Shown: positions 24,760 to 33,858, counted from the first letter of the stretch. The stretch is 64,000 bases of DNA from Bacillus sp. es.034 (GCF_002563655.1 NZ_PDIY01000001.1:2020001-2084000); one strand, 5' to 3'. Notes: generated by a model from the letters alone, not told the origin. Numbers and translations are program-made.

Positions 24760-27700
24760 TTAGATTTATTTGGAATAATTGGTGGAGGAATAAGGGGAGG
24801 TTTATTTTACTTTTAGTAGGTGCTCTTATCGTAAGTACCGGTTTAAGCTACCTTGTCGGAGTCACACAGTCTAATAGTGGCACTATCGTTGACGAACTTC
24901 AGAACAGATGGAAATCTTCTTATCATATTGTGGTTCGACCTCCTGATACAAGAAGTGTTACAGAAGACTTGAATCTCCTTGAACCTAATTATCAGAGTGG
25001 ATTATCGGGAGGAATTTCACTTGAACAATATAATCAGATAAAAGCAATGAGTGATATCGATATTGCTGCTCCTATTGCTATGATAGGATTTGTAAATAAC
25101 GACATGGTAGTAAACAAGGTTGTGGTGCGTGAACCGGGTGTGTATAGACTAAATATTAAAGACGAGTCCAATACTGGGGCAGGGATAGATACTGAAAACG
25201 GATCATTATACTTCACTGTTGGAGGATGGGAACCGGCCGGTGTGGGAAGAGAGTACGGCACGATACGATATAGCGGCGAACTGCCTCTTTCTTACGGATC
25301 TGAAGTCATGCTTGCTGGCATTGATCCTGATGCTGAAAGTAAGTTGGTAGGTCTAAATGGAGCAATGGTCGAGGATTCACGCAGTGAATATTTCGCTAAT
25401 GAGGATAAGTCAGAGAAAATTGAAATTGATACAGGTATTACGGAAACAGCAATACCAGTTATCATAAGTAATAAGGAGTTTGTTGAGAGCAAGCGCACAT
25501 TTACAATTTCAAAACTTGACTTGCCGTTTTCATCAGAGGAACAAGCATCAACAATGGAGAAGGTTAAAGAAAATGGTGGAGAGTCATATTTGGATAAACA
25601 GGGAGGAACGAAAGTAGATTCTTTCACATATACTACCCAGGAGGTTCATAAGAACTTAATTAATGAGATCTTATCACCAGGCGAAAACCAAATGGAGATT
25701 GACCTTCAAAAAATTATAGGATTTAAGGCATCCCCAGTTGAATATAAGCCGGTAACCAGCCCTTTCTCCGAACGATGGCCATTTGCTTATGAAGTTAAAC
25801 CCTACGCAATACCAGAGGATGTTTCCATTGCAGAAACGGAAGCTTATCGTCCAGTAACGATGTTTGGAAATGAATTTAAAGATTTTCCTAGAATAAAGTT
25901 AGATATAAAGGGTGTATTTGATCCAGGTAAATTGAATATATCAAAGGATCCATTAACAGAATTACCTATGGAAACGTATTTTCCATCTAAATCCAATTGG
26001 GTGCTGGATAAAAATGAAAACCCAGTTAATCCACCAAAGGAAATGAAACCACTAAATAATCCTTATGGTTTTCTAACGAAACCACCTCTCATGTTAACAA
26101 CATTAGACGCAGCCGCTGAAGTAATGGGGGAAAAACCTATTTCATCTATCCGAATTAAAGTGAAAGGGGTAGATCAACTAAATGATGCCAGTGAAAAACG
26201 TTTAAATGAAGTAGCTAGTGCAATAGAAAATCAAACGGGACTTATTACAGATGTGACCCTTGGATCTTCTCCGCAGCCGGCATTAACCCATATTCCAGGA
26301 TTAAAGGGGAAGGATTCGTTAGGATGGGTAGAGCAGCCATGGATTAAACTGGGCTCATCCATGTCTATCTTTAAAGAAGCAAAAGTAGGACTAAGTGGAG
26401 TTATCGCAAGTGTTATTCTTGTGGCCATTGTGTATGTATTCTCCTCAAACCTCATTATGATGTTTACTCGCCAAAAGGAGTTTGCTGTATTATTGTCAAT
26501 TGGTTGGAGACCTAACCAATTGTCGAAGCTTTTGTTCCTTGAAGCAACCATACTGGGTGTATTTGTATCAGTAATAAGTTGGATTATATTAGGATACTTC
26601 TATTTCACTAGTGAAATCACCACATCACTCACTAGGTTTTTCCTAATTGGCCTATTCGGTTTATTGATTTACCTGCTGGGGACAATCATTCCTGCATATC
26701 TAGTAAGAAAAATAAAACCATATGAAACCATGAAATCTGGAGAGATCGCTCATTCAGGGAAAAGGTGGATTGCATCGGGGACGATATGGTCCATGAGCTT
26801 AAATTCTTTCATTAGTAAATGGAAAAGAAGCATCTTATCGGTTATCTCCATCGCTCTTCCAACCAGCCTTTTTGTTATCTTCTTATTTATCACATTTAGA
26901 CTAAAAGGTGTTATGTATGCAACATGGCTGGGGGAATATGTGGCCATGGAGGTTAGCTCACTGCATTATATCGCTATGGGTGTGGCTCTGTTGATAGCCA
27001 TTTTAACAACCACAGAAATTATATGGCAAAATGTTTCTGAAAGGCAGCCTGAAATAGCACTTTTGAAATCAATTGGATGGCATAATCGAAGTATAAGACT
27101 ACTTGTTTTACTAGAAGGGGCATTCAGCGGGCTATTTGCCGGAATCATCGGTGTTTTATTTGCTTTTGTATTTGTATGGAAAACATATGACCAACTTCCA
27201 ACAGACCAACTTCCTTTCTTTCTAGTTTCAATTGTAATACCAGTTGTTACCGGAATGATTGGTGCGCTATTCCCAGCACATAAAGCAGTGAAAACTTTAC
27301 CCTACCAAGCTTTAGGTGGCTCTGCTGAACATTCAAAAAAGACGGAGAAGCGATTAAAAGTTGCATTAGGTACTTTAGGGATTGGTTTATTTGTTGGTCT
27401 GCTTTCAATACTGGGGCATGCTGTTCCTGAAGGGAAAAAAGCAACGAGCGACATAGAAGAACCTCAAAATATAGAGGGAACCGATGGGGAAACGACAGAA
27501 GTGTTTAAATCGGCCACTCGTAAGGAGGAAGATTCTAAAAAAAGTCCTAAACAAAATTCATTACAAAAGAAAATGGAATCTGCGTGGAAAATAATTGAAA
27601 TTGATGAAGAGTTAAATGAACTTGTTACTCTTTCTTATTCGTTAGGGGATAGCGAAGAGGAATTTAATGCATCAACGGAAGAAATAAAAGTTAATTCTAA

Positions 27701-27968
27701 AATGATATATCCTGAAGGGCCAGCTAATGATGGCAGTATTTTAGCTAAGTTGAATGGTTACACATTACTAGATGAAGCAGGGAATGAATATCAACCAGTC
27801 GAAACTATAGTAACTCAGAAAAAGGAATGGAATGGTGTCTACTTAAAGCCTGGGGGAGAGATTAACTTTACATTGGTATTTAATATTCCTAAGAATAATG
27901 AAAAAATGGTCCTCCAAGGAGTTCACTCATTCTTGCCTGGGAATTTATTGGTGGAAATTAAAAAATAG
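24756..27968 (+). CDS. Large FtsX-like ABC permease with C-terminal extracellular domain
   Basis: A 1070-residue membrane protein. One N-terminal membrane segment (about 14-34) is followed by a long external region (about 35-545). An FtsX block comes next (segments near 548-570, 598-616, 625-648), then a second membrane block (about 685-870, with ERQPEIALLKSIGWHNRSIR typical of FtsX loops). A last membrane helix (about 873-893) precedes an external C-terminal domain of about 160 residues that begins with a charged linker. MacB-like permeases move or extract lipids, peptides or drugs at the membrane surface. The substrate is unknown; the size and C-terminal domain are unusual for the family. 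Confidence 0.85.
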   Translation: MIRFIWNNWWRNKGRFILLLVGALIVSTGLSYLVGVTQSNSGTIVDELQNRWKSSYHIVVRPPDTRSVTEDLNLLEPNYQSGLSGGISLEQYNQIKAMSDIDIAAPIAMIGFVNNDMVVNKVVVREPGVYRLNIKDESNTGAGIDTENGSLYFTVGGWEPAGVGREYGTIRYSGELPLSYGSEVMLAGIDPDAESKLVGLNGAMVEDSRSEYFANEDKSEKIEIDTGITETAIPVIISNKEFVESKRTFTISKLDLPFSSEEQASTMEKVKENGGESYLDKQGGTKVDSFTYTTQEVHKNLINEILSPGENQMEIDLQKIIGFKASPVEYKPVTSPFSERWPFAYEVKPYAIPEDVSIAETEAYRPVTMFGNEFKDFPRIKLDIKGVFDPGKLNISKDPLTELPMETYFPSKSNWVLDKNENPVNPPKEMKPLNNPYGFLTKPPLMLTTLDAAAEVMGEKPISSIRIKVKGVDQLNDASEKRLNEVASAIENQTGLITDVTLGSSPQPALTHIPGLKGKDSLGWVEQPWIKLGSSMSIFKEAKVGLSGVIASVILVAIVYVFSSNLIMMFTRQKEFAVLLSIGWRPNQLSKLLFLEATILGVFVSVISWIILGYFYFTSEITTSLTRFFLIGLFGLLIYLLGTIIPAYLVRKIKPYETMKSGEIAHSGKRWIASGTIWSMSLNSFISKWKRSILSVISIALPTSLFVIFLFITFRLKGVMYATWLGEYVAMEVSSLHYIAMGVALLIAILTTTEIIWQNVSERQPEIALLKSIGWHNRSIRLLVLLEGAFSGLFAGIIGVLFAFVFVWKTYDQLPTDQLPFFLVSIVIPVVTGMIGALFPAHKAVKTLPYQALGGSAEHSKKTEKRLKVALGTLGIGLFVGLLSILGHAVPEGKKATSDIEEPQNIEGTDGETTEVFKSATRKEEDSKKSPKQNSLQKKMESAWKIIEIDEELNELVTLSYSLGDSEEEFNASTEEIKVNSKMIYPEGPANDGSILAKLNGYTLLDEAGNEYQPVETIVTQKKEWNGVYLKPGGEINFTLVFNIPKNNEKMVLQGVHSFLPGNLLVEIKK

Positions 27969-28162
27969 CAACTTTCATTTCTCTACGAAAGTTGTGGTTG
28001 CTAAACAAGTAGCATTTCTTTGTTCAATGGTCTGGATTTTGAAATAAACCACAAAATTTGTTTCATTCGATATATCTTCTTTTATTGGGCTTTTAATTCT
28101 TATTATTAGTTAGATATATCATTAAATAATCGTGATGTACCACTACAAATAATTATTTGATA

Positions 28163-28228
28163 AAAGGGGGCAAAAACTAAAGGTGATCCGGCTATTGCCC
28201 TTCTTCAATTATAGGGCAGGATAATTGA
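28163..28228 (+). repeat. Hairpin element E5
   Basis: The core TCAATTAT (28205-28212), loop AGGGCAGG and ATAATTGA (28221-28228) form a perfect 8-bp stem. The preceding AAAAGGGGGCAAAAAC...GGCTATTGCCCTT is the internal part of the long form. The 27969-28162 stretch before it holds a small hairpin right after the permease stop (AACTTTC/GAAAGTT) and nothing else recognised. Confidence 0.8.
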
Positions 28229-28282
28229 CTAACTTATGTCTTTACCAAATGAATCTCTTTGAAAAAAACTTGGGGGATTAAA

Positions 28283-28504
28283 ATGATAAAAAATTTAAGA
28301 CCATTAAATATTATATTCGGCTATATAGTTGCTTTTATTGCTTTTGCGAAAGCATATAATAGTTGGATAGAGGGAAGAGAGTTGTCTTATTATATCTATA
28401 TAATTGGAGGGTGTTTACTCCTAATCTCATACACCACTTCTTTAATAATCATTATCAGGAATAAAAGGAAAAATAAGAATTTAAATCCTTCCTCTAATAA
28501 TTAA
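28283..28504 (+). CDS. Small membrane protein (73 aa)
   Basis: Two hydrophobic segments (about residues 9-25 and 39-60) and a Lys/Arg/Asn-rich tail. No family recognised. The ATG at 28283 follows GGGGGATT; the frame opens at 28259 without a ribosome site. It is the only gene between elements E5 and E6. Confidence 0.6.
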   Translation: MIKNLRPLNIIFGYIVAFIAFAKAYNSWIEGRELSYYIYIIGGCLLLISYTTSLIIIIRNKRKNKNLNPSSNN

Positions 28505-28513
28505 CCAATTTCG

Positions 28514-28601
28514 TATTCCATTAACGGTGGCAATAACAGAAGAGCAGCCAACTGATCCCAGGCAATTAACTTCTTCCATTAGTGGGCAGGTTAAAGAAAG
28601 A
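28514..28601 (+). repeat. Hairpin element E6 (long, degenerate)
   Basis: ATTCCATTAACGGTGGCAATAACAGAAGA at the left and CCATTAGTGGGCAGGTTAA at the right, the same order of words as E4 but with weaker pairing. It starts 9 nt after the preceding stop codon. Confidence 0.65.
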
Positions 28602-28657
28602 TGAAGTAATACATAATAAAGAAAATGTAGTATTTAAATAGAAGTGAGGAGAACTAG

Positions 28658-29119
28658 ATGTCTCAAGATGGAATTGTCTTAGTAGCGAGTGTATCAATCT
28701 TAAATCATGGTAAAGTCTTGATGATAAAAGAAAACAAGCCCAATGCCGTACATAAGTGGAACTTTCCGAGTGGGCATATAGAGTATGGTGAGGATATTGT
28801 TTATTCAGCTAAAAGGGAAGTGAAAGAGGAAACGGGCTTGGATGTAAAGCTGATAGGCACGACGGGAGTATATAATTTCATCAGTAATACGAACAATCAA
28901 GTCATTTTATTTCATTTTATTGGTGAGATTACTGAAGGTACATTACATCTTGAAGAAGATGAAATTACTGACAGCAGATGGATAAAAACGAATGATCTTT
29001 TAGCATTAGAAAAAAAGGATTTACGAGAACCGCATGTATTAAAACAAATCATTCATAACATAGTAGAAGAAAACATCTATTCAATTAGCGTGATGAATGA
29101 GCAACTTTTTAAGAGCTAA
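28658..29119 (+). CDS. Nudix hydrolase
   Basis: A 153-residue Nudix protein. The Nudix box GHIEYGEDIVYSAKREVKEE continues as TGLD (about residues 39-62) with the REVKEETG metal-binding core intact. Such enzymes cleave nucleoside diphosphates linked to another group; the substrate cannot be told from sequence. It starts at ATG with GTGAGGAG upstream and directly follows element E6. Confidence 0.88.
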   Translation: MSQDGIVLVASVSILNHGKVLMIKENKPNAVHKWNFPSGHIEYGEDIVYSAKREVKEETGLDVKLIGTTGVYNFISNTNNQVILFHFIGEITEGTLHLEEDEITDSRWIKTNDLLALEKKDLREPHVLKQIIHNIVEENIYSISVMNEQLFKS

Positions 29120-29166
29120 CACAAATGAGTGATTGCCTCTTTAATATTTTATAAGGAGATGTTTCT

Positions 29167-29373
29167 TTGTTTCTATTCGCATCAGCACAATCAGCAACAA
29201 CCGTAAATACCGGCGATATTATTTTTCAGTTGGTGTCTTTAGTATTTCTTTTGGCCGTTCCAGTGGGCATCATTATATTTGTAGTTATTCTTAGGAGAAG
29301 AAATAGCAGGCTAAAACGGGTCGAAGAAAAGTTAGATAAGCTTTTAGCAGATAAGGATAATAGTAAAGTATAA
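29167..29373 (+). CDS. Small single-span membrane protein (68 aa)
   Basis: One long hydrophobic stretch (about residues 19-43) and a charged, coiled-coil-like tail (RRRNSRLKRVEEKLDKLLADK). TTG start after AAGGAG. Layout is like the DUF4083-type small Bacillus proteins, but the family is uncertain. Confidence 0.6.
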   Translation: MFLFASAQSATTVNTGDIIFQLVSLVFLLAVPVGIIIFVVILRRRNSRLKRVEEKLDKLLADKDNSKV

Positions 29374-29498
29374 CTTTTGATAGTTTTATCAATGGTTTAT
29401 CTCCCTTTTTTCATATTTCTTTTTGAAAATTCTATTATTTGATATGATGAACTTTGTAAGAAGAAAATTCAGAGTATACAAAGGGAGTGCTTAGACAT

Positions 29499-30305
29499 AT
29501 GGAATACATCACACTTAATAATGGTCTGAAAATGCCAATTGTAGGTACAGGTACAAATACGTATGGGAAAGAAAATCATGAGTATAACGCGGCGTTAACA
29601 AATGAAATTCCTGAACTTTTATCAGCACTTGAGTTGGGGTATCGTTCAATCGATGCCGCCATCGTTTATCGAAATGAAGAACTTGTCGGAAGAGTTCTAG
29701 CAGAAAGCACAGTGCCTCGGGAAGAGTTATTTATTACGACAAAAGTTCCAGGCGATGAAGAATATATTTCTTCAAAGGAAGCTACTCGGGCAGCCATCGA
29801 TAACAGTCTAAAAAACTTTCAAACAGACTATCTAGATCTGCTTCTTATTCACTTTCCTATCGAAGACAAAGGACAACTTCAAAACACTTGGGAAGTCTTT
29901 GAAGAATACTACGAAGCCGGCAAACTAAAAGCAATCGGCGTTTCAAACTTTGGAAAAGAGCATCTAGAAGAATTGAATTCATTCGCTAAAGTGAAGCCAG
30001 CAGTTAATCAAATACAAATTAACCTAAAAGAACCTAACAAAGATCTCCTTGCTGTATTAAAAGAAGAGGGCATTGCACCGGTTGCATGGGGACCTATGAA
30101 AGCCGAAGCCCATCAAAAAGAGGTTTTGGATGAAATCGGTGAATCCTATAAAAAATCTGGCGCACAAGTCTTATTAAAATACCAAATCCAACGTGGTGTG
30201 ATCGTAATTCCTAAATCTCATAACCGCGAAAATCAAGCATCTAATCTAGATCTTTTCGATTTCGAATTGTCTGCAGAAGATATGAAAAGAATTGAAAACT
30301 TATAA
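29499..30305 (+). CDS. Aldo/keto reductase
   Basis: A 268-residue NADPH-dependent aldo/keto reductase. The catalytic tetrad is visible: D and Y in YRSIDAAIVYRNEE, K in FITTKVPG and H in LLLIHFP. The C-terminal cofactor motif is GVIVIPKSHNREN. It reduces carbonyls; the natural substrate is unknown. The ATG at 29499 is preferred over a GTG at 29487 that sits on the ribosome site. A strong terminator follows. Confidence 0.9.
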   Translation: MEYITLNNGLKMPIVGTGTNTYGKENHEYNAALTNEIPELLSALELGYRSIDAAIVYRNEELVGRVLAESTVPREELFITTKVPGDEEYISSKEATRAAIDNSLKNFQTDYLDLLLIHFPIEDKGQLQNTWEVFEEYYEAGKLKAIGVSNFGKEHLEELNSFAKVKPAVNQIQINLKEPNKDLLAVLKEEGIAPVAWGPMKAEAHQKEVLDEIGESYKKSGAQVLLKYQIQRGVIVIPKSHNRENQASNLDLFDFELSAEDMKRIENL

Positions 30306-30319
30306 TTCGTTTGTTCTTG

Positions 30320-30356
30320 ATCCTAGTGATATTGATAGTATCGCTAGGATTTTGGT
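30320..30356 (+). terminator. Terminator of the aldo/keto reductase gene
   Basis: ATCCTAG-GATA stem pairing with TATC-CTAGGAT (one mismatch), followed by TTTGGTTT. Confidence 0.8.
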
Positions 30357-30470
30357 TTATTGAAGCAATGAGATTGGCGTAGTCCAGCTTTTTAGAGAAT
30401 GGGTATTGCATAAGTGCAGAATAATTGAAATAATTGGGATTAGTATATATTTAACAAAATAAGGTAACTC

Positions 30471-30509
30471 AAAAGGTGTTTCCAAGTAGACTGGTTACAC
30501 CTTTTTTTT
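30471..30509 (+). terminator. Terminator-like hairpin upstream of the second ECF locus
   Basis: AAAAGGTGT/ACACCTTTT stem with a 17-nt loop and eight T. Just before it (30425-30438) is TTGAAATAATTGGGAT, a partial match to the cassette-tail module. Confidence 0.6.
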
Positions 30510-30538
30510 GCATACATAAAATTTTTTGATGAAATGAA

Positions 30539-30564
30539 GCAACTTTTTGCATCCTCACACGTCT
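30539..30564 (+). promoter_or_regulatory. ECF-type promoter of the second sigma operon
   Basis: GCAAC (30539-30543), exactly 16 nt, CGTCT (from 30560): the AAC-N16-CGTC pattern of Bacillus ECF factors, 36 nt upstream of the sigma start. It suggests positive autoregulation. Confidence 0.65.
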
Positions 30565-30598
30565 CACTTAGGAAGCTGATCATTAGAAAGGAATATTC

Positions 30599-31120
30599 AT
30601 GAAAAAATACTTTAGGAAAGACACGTTCAGTTTAATTGAAAAAGAATATACCATGAACTATTCCTACTTGAAGAATTTTTTGGTGAAGCTGACTAATGAC
30701 CAGAATCTAGCTGAAGATGTAGTTCAGGAGGTTTTTTCAAGGTTGTTAAAAGAACCTGAAAAAATCTTGGAAGTTCAATATATAAAGAGTTGGCTAGTTT
30801 CAGTGTCTAAAAACATTTTGATTGATCACTATAGGAAAAAGAAACCCCATTTGTTAGATGAAGTGGATCTAATGGAAAATCTCCTTGAGGATCATCTAAC
30901 TCCTGAAAAGATTACCATGAGAAAAGAAATTTTCGATAACGTTCTTTCTAATATCAGTAAAGAAGAAAAGACGATTTTTTTGGCAAAGGAGTACTATGGA
31001 TATAAGTATGAAGAAATCTCTTCGCTCATGGGTTTACCTATTTCTACAATCAAATCCAGATTATTCAGGGTAAGGAAGAAAATACTCTCAACTTTAGAGA
31101 GAGGTGAAAGTATTGAATGA
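30599..31120 (+). CDS. ECF RNA polymerase sigma factor
   Basis: A 173-residue ECF sigma factor. Region 2 (about 15-80: QNLAEDVVQEVFSRLLKEP...YIKSWLVSVSKNILIDHYRK) and region 4 (about 115-165: EEKTIFLAKEYYGYKYEEIS...STIKSRLFRVRKKIL). It has AAGGAA before the ATG. It overlaps a zinc-finger anti-sigma gene and is followed by three small membrane protein genes that may be targets or partners. It is not closely similar to the sigma at 16472. Confidence 0.92.
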   Translation: MKKYFRKDTFSLIEKEYTMNYSYLKNFLVKLTNDQNLAEDVVQEVFSRLLKEPEKILEVQYIKSWLVSVSKNILIDHYRKKKPHLLDEVDLMENLLEDHLTPEKITMRKEIFDNVLSNISKEEKTIFLAKEYYGYKYEEISSLMGLPISTIKSRLFRVRKKILSTLERGESIE

Positions 31121-31583
31121 ACATCAAAAAATTCATATCCTTTGTAATGAGCTCATGCCTCTATATAGTGAATTGGATCAGCCAACTCAAGAAATTATTA
31201 ATGAACATGCTGAACACTGTAAAGTATGTAATGAATCCATTCATAGGTTTACGTTAACTTTTTCTGCAGAAGTACCACCAGAAATCAAGGACCATTCGGT
31301 ATCTATAAAGCCATTCAAAAGTCTTATTCTATTTAAAACCTTACTTACTGTTTTCTTTATTTTAATTAGAGGAGTAGTACTTGGCCTCTTAACAGCTAAT
31401 TGGATAAACCATTACAGTAATGAGCAACCGGCACTTCTTATATCTAGCCTGCTGCTTTATTATTTCCCTTTAGTCACCTTAATCAATTCAATTAACTTTG
31501 TGTTTTTTAGGAATAAATGGTTCTGGATAATGTTGATTATCGACATTTTGATTTTATGTTTCTTTGACAATATGATTATGTAA
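31113..31583 (+). CDS. Anti-sigma factor with N-terminal zinc finger
   Basis: A 156-residue protein. An H..CxxC zinc site (EHAEHCKVCNES, about residues 31-42) is followed by three hydrophobic segments in the C-terminal half. It should sequester the upstream sigma at the membrane. TTG 31113 with GAGAGGTG six nt upstream is preferred; GTG 31104 overlaps that site. The start overlaps the sigma stop by 8 nt. Confidence 0.8.
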   Translation: MNEHQKIHILCNELMPLYSELDQPTQEIINEHAEHCKVCNESIHRFTLTFSAEVPPEIKDHSVSIKPFKSLILFKTLLTVFFILIRGVVLGLLTANWINHYSNEQPALLISSLLLYYFPLVTLINSINFVFFRNKWFWIMLIIDILILCFFDNMIM

Positions 31584-31607
31584 CGAAAAATGGAGGGTGA
31601 TTTAATT

Positions 31608-31928
31608 ATGAAAGGTTTAGCTATTACCGGAGGGTTGCTGGGTATAATCCTACCCCTATTTGCTCAATTATTTGCAATGATTGATGATTCATATACATTT
31701 GGAAATATTGGATTTTTAGGTGTGATCAGTGGAATAGTGGCTTTAATTGGTGCATTCCAGATAAATAAGAAAAGCAAGCTGGCAGTATCCCTACTTATCA
31801 TCTCTTCCCTTGTAGGATATTACTCAGTAGCAATCTTTTACTTGGTTCCAGCAATCATTACGATAATTGCCGGGGTTTTACTTCTATTTAAAATAAATAG
31901 GGAGGGTAATGCATCTCAATCATTATAG
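31608..31928 (+). CDS. DUF4064-like membrane protein
   Basis: A 106-residue protein with about four membrane segments (residues 4-25, 33-50, 60-75, 78-95) and the layout of DUF4064 proteins. ATG 31608 follows GGAGGGTGA; the upstream ATG 31590 lies in front of that site. It is the third gene of the ECF operon; function unknown. Confidence 0.7.
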   Translation: MKGLAITGGLLGIILPLFAQLFAMIDDSYTFGNIGFLGVISGIVALIGAFQINKKSKLAVSLLIISSLVGYYSVAIFYLVPAIITIIAGVLLLFKINREGNASQSL

Positions 31929-31960
31929 GTTTTTATTATTATTGAAAATGGAGGTGTGAA

Positions 31961-32134
31961 ATGGCTACTTTCTTTATCACACTAATGGGCATTTTTATGG
32001 TAATGGCAAATGTTTATGGATTCATAACTTACAAAAAGAAGAAAAATTTATTTTCTGCTGCGTTTTCAATATTTTTATTAGCCATTGTATTTGGGGGAAT
32101 TGGGGGGGCTGTTGGCACTGGCTATTATTCGTGA
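31961..32134 (+). CDS. Small membrane protein (57 aa)
   Basis: ATG at 31961 with GGAGGTG upstream and 57 codons. It reads MATFFITLMGIFMVMANVYG, a KKKK turn, then a second hydrophobic helix ending in GTGYYS. Two membrane segments. It probably belongs to the ECF operon. No family recognised. Confidence 0.6.
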   Translation: MATFFITLMGIFMVMANVYGFITYKKKKNLFSAAFSIFLLAIVFGGIGGAVGTGYYS

Positions 32135-32249
32135 TCCTTTTGCGATATTTTATGGGTTGAAAGTTGGGTACTATTTATTGATAAATAGCGTCATTGTTTT
32201 TTTAATTGCAGTTATAGTTACTTTAATAAAGAAATTTAAGAATGCTTAG
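32112..32249 (+). CDS. Small membrane protein (45 aa), overlapping
   Basis: TTG at 32112 after a G-rich stretch that can serve as ribosome site. It reads LALAIIRDPFAIFYGLKVGY and continues as one long hydrophobic helix ending KKFKNA. It overlaps the preceding gene by 23 nt in another frame, which suggests coupling. It could also be the displaced C-terminal end of that gene. Confidence 0.4.
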   Translation: MALAIIRDPFAIFYGLKVGYYLLINSVIVFLIAVIVTLIKKFKNA

Positions 32250-32281
32250 AATTAAGGCGTTGCGATAAAGGGGGGGACAAG

Positions 32282-32773
32282 GTGGACATTAATCAAATCA
32301 TCATAAATAACTTAGTAACAAAATTTGTACAAATAAAAAGTAGAATGTTGTCTGTCATAAATCAACTTTCTAATGATGATATTAATTGGAGACCTAATGA
32401 AGAAAGTAATAGTATCTCTAATTTGGTCATACATATTGCAGGGAATATACACCAAAGAATTGAGGTGGGAATCTGTGGTCTTCCAGACAAGAGAGAGAGG
32501 GATGAAGAGTTTAATATCAATAAAATAGTAAGTAAAGAAGAAGCAATCGAAATCATAGAGAGTCATTTTGAAATTTTAGATAAGACCATTAAAAATCTTG
32601 AATATGAGGAATATTTAAGACCACAAAAGGTACGGAGTAATGAAGTTACCATATTGGAGGTCCTTTTACAATGTGCGTCTCATTTTTCGGAACATCTGGG
32701 ACAAATATTGTATATAGGAAAAATGAGACTTAATAATGAATATATTTCAACTTCAATCCCCAGGAAAAAATAA
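32282..32773 (+). CDS. DinB/DUF1572-family protein
   Basis: A 163-residue four-helix-bundle protein. Conserved metal-ligand histidines are visible in NLVIHIAGNIHQRI (about residues 47-60) and in ASHFSEHLGQILYIGKM (about 131-147). Members are putative metal-dependent thiol-S-transferases; the substrate is unknown. GTG start. The sequence just upstream (GCGATAAAGGGGGGGACAAGG) looks like a worn hairpin element. Confidence 0.8.
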   Translation: MDINQIIINNLVTKFVQIKSRMLSVINQLSNDDINWRPNEESNSISNLVIHIAGNIHQRIEVGICGLPDKRERDEEFNINKIVSKEEAIEIIESHFEILDKTIKNLEYEEYLRPQKVRSNEVTILEVLLQCASHFSEHLGQILYIGKMRLNNEYISTSIPRKK

Positions 32774-32786
32774 AGTTATTGCTTTG

Positions 32787-32812
32787 TTCCACTAAAGGAC
32801 AGGTTTGTGGAA
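32787..32812 (+). repeat. Hairpin element E7
   Basis: TTCCACTAA (32787-32795), loop AGGACAGG, TTTGTGGAA (32804-32812). The stem pairs 8/9 with an arm sequence unlike E4, E5 or E12. It starts 14 nt after the DinB stop codon. Confidence 0.8.
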
Positions 32813-32869
32813 TAAAAACATTTTGAATAAGGATTTTGAGGTTCTAATCTTTTTAAAAGGAGATGTAAA

Positions 32870-33235
32870 ATGAAAGGACTAATAATTAGATTCCCTTGGA
32901 TTGAACTAATACTGGATGGCAAAAAGACTTGGGAAATCAGGGGTTCCAATACAAAAATTCGAGGACCTATTGCTCTTATAAAGAGTGGCTCAGGTATGGT
33001 TTACGGTGAAGTAAATATAAGTGATAGTAAAGAGTTGACCTTAAAAGATTACCAAGTAAGCAACGAATTTCATCGTGTTCAAAGTGATGGTTCCCAAGCA
33101 TTACCTTATAAAAAGACTTATGCTTGGGTTCTTGAAAAACCTCGAATGTATAAAGAGCCGATACCTTATAAGCATCCTATGGGGGCAGTTATCTGGGTTA
33201 ACCTGAAAGAAAGGGATTTGTATTATGAAAAGTAG
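32870..33235 (+). CDS. ASCH domain protein
   Basis: A 121-residue protein starting MKGLIIRFPWIELILDGKKTWEIRG, the ASCH (PUA-like) signature. The domain binds RNA or modified nucleosides, and some members are amidohydrolases of N4-acylcytidine. The role here is unknown. It has AAAGGAGATG upstream and overlaps the next small gene by 11 nt. Confidence 0.85.
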   Translation: MKGLIIRFPWIELILDGKKTWEIRGSNTKIRGPIALIKSGSGMVYGEVNISDSKELTLKDYQVSNEFHRVQSDGSQALPYKKTYAWVLEKPRMYKEPIPYKHPMGAVIWVNLKERDLYYEK

Positions 33236-33431
33236 GAAAAACAGAAAGCGTAATATTCAGTGGATTGCTTATGCAATTGTAATGCTTACTCTTCTTATCA
33301 AAATAGTATTATTTATTTTAGGAGTATCCCAGAGTTTAGCGTACAGTACACTTGATTTAATATCTTGGACAGCACTTGGCTTAGGAGTTATCTTATTACT
33401 AATTTCCTACTTGTTACCAACGAACGCCTAG
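33225..33431 (+). CDS. Small membrane protein (68 aa)
   Basis: Basic N-terminus (MKSRKNRKRN), two hydrophobic segments (about 11-31 and 43-62). A decayed copy lies at 59938-60165, also next to a hairpin element. It overlaps the ASCH gene end. No family recognised. Confidence 0.65.
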   Translation: MKSRKNRKRNIQWIAYAIVMLTLLIKIVLFILGVSQSLAYSTLDLISWTALGLGVILLLISYLLPTNA

Positions 33432-33473
33432 TAATCATCACGCATAGTTTAATTAAAAATGGCTTTCCTCCAT

Positions 33474-33500
33474 TGGTATTAAGTTAAAGGGCAGTTTAAT
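33474..33500 (+). repeat. Hairpin element E8
   Basis: TTGGTATTAAGTTAAAGGGCA then GTTTAAT, the same core as E2 and E3, 43 nt after the preceding stop codon and 30 nt before the next start. Confidence 0.7.
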
Positions 33501-33529
33501 GCAAGAAGAAGGAAAATTGGGGTGAGTTC

Positions 33530-33850
33530 ATGTTTGTTAAAGTTTATCAGTATCATATTCAAAAAAATCAAGTAGACGAATATTTAGCAATTCAAGAAAA
33601 AGTATCAGAAATTTACGGGAGACATTTAGATTTTCACACATTGTATCTAAATAGTAAGGATGATGCTACGAAATGGATAGAAATCTCAAGATATAAGGAT
33701 GAAGATGAGTATCAAAAAAGTATGGATATGATTAATGAACAAGAAGAAATACAAGAACTATTCAAAGCATTCCAATCTCTCTTAGTTACTGATGAGAGTG
33801 AGATAAGTGAAGAAGACTTTATTGAAAAGAAAGAAAAATATACTTTTTAG
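33530..33850 (+). CDS. ABM-like (dimeric alpha-beta barrel) hypothetical protein
   Basis: A 106-residue soluble protein. The pattern VKVYQYHIQKNQVDEYLAIQ...WIEISRYKDEDEYQKSMDMI resembles the antibiotic biosynthesis monooxygenase/EthD fold. No catalytic residues can be assigned. It is the single gene between elements E8 and E9; GGGGTGAG precedes the ATG. Confidence 0.55.
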   Translation: MFVKVYQYHIQKNQVDEYLAIQEKVSEIYGRHLDFHTLYLNSKDDATKWIEISRYKDEDEYQKSMDMINEQEEIQELFKAFQSLLVTDESEISEEDFIEKKEKYTF

Positions 33851-33858
33851 GAATTACC

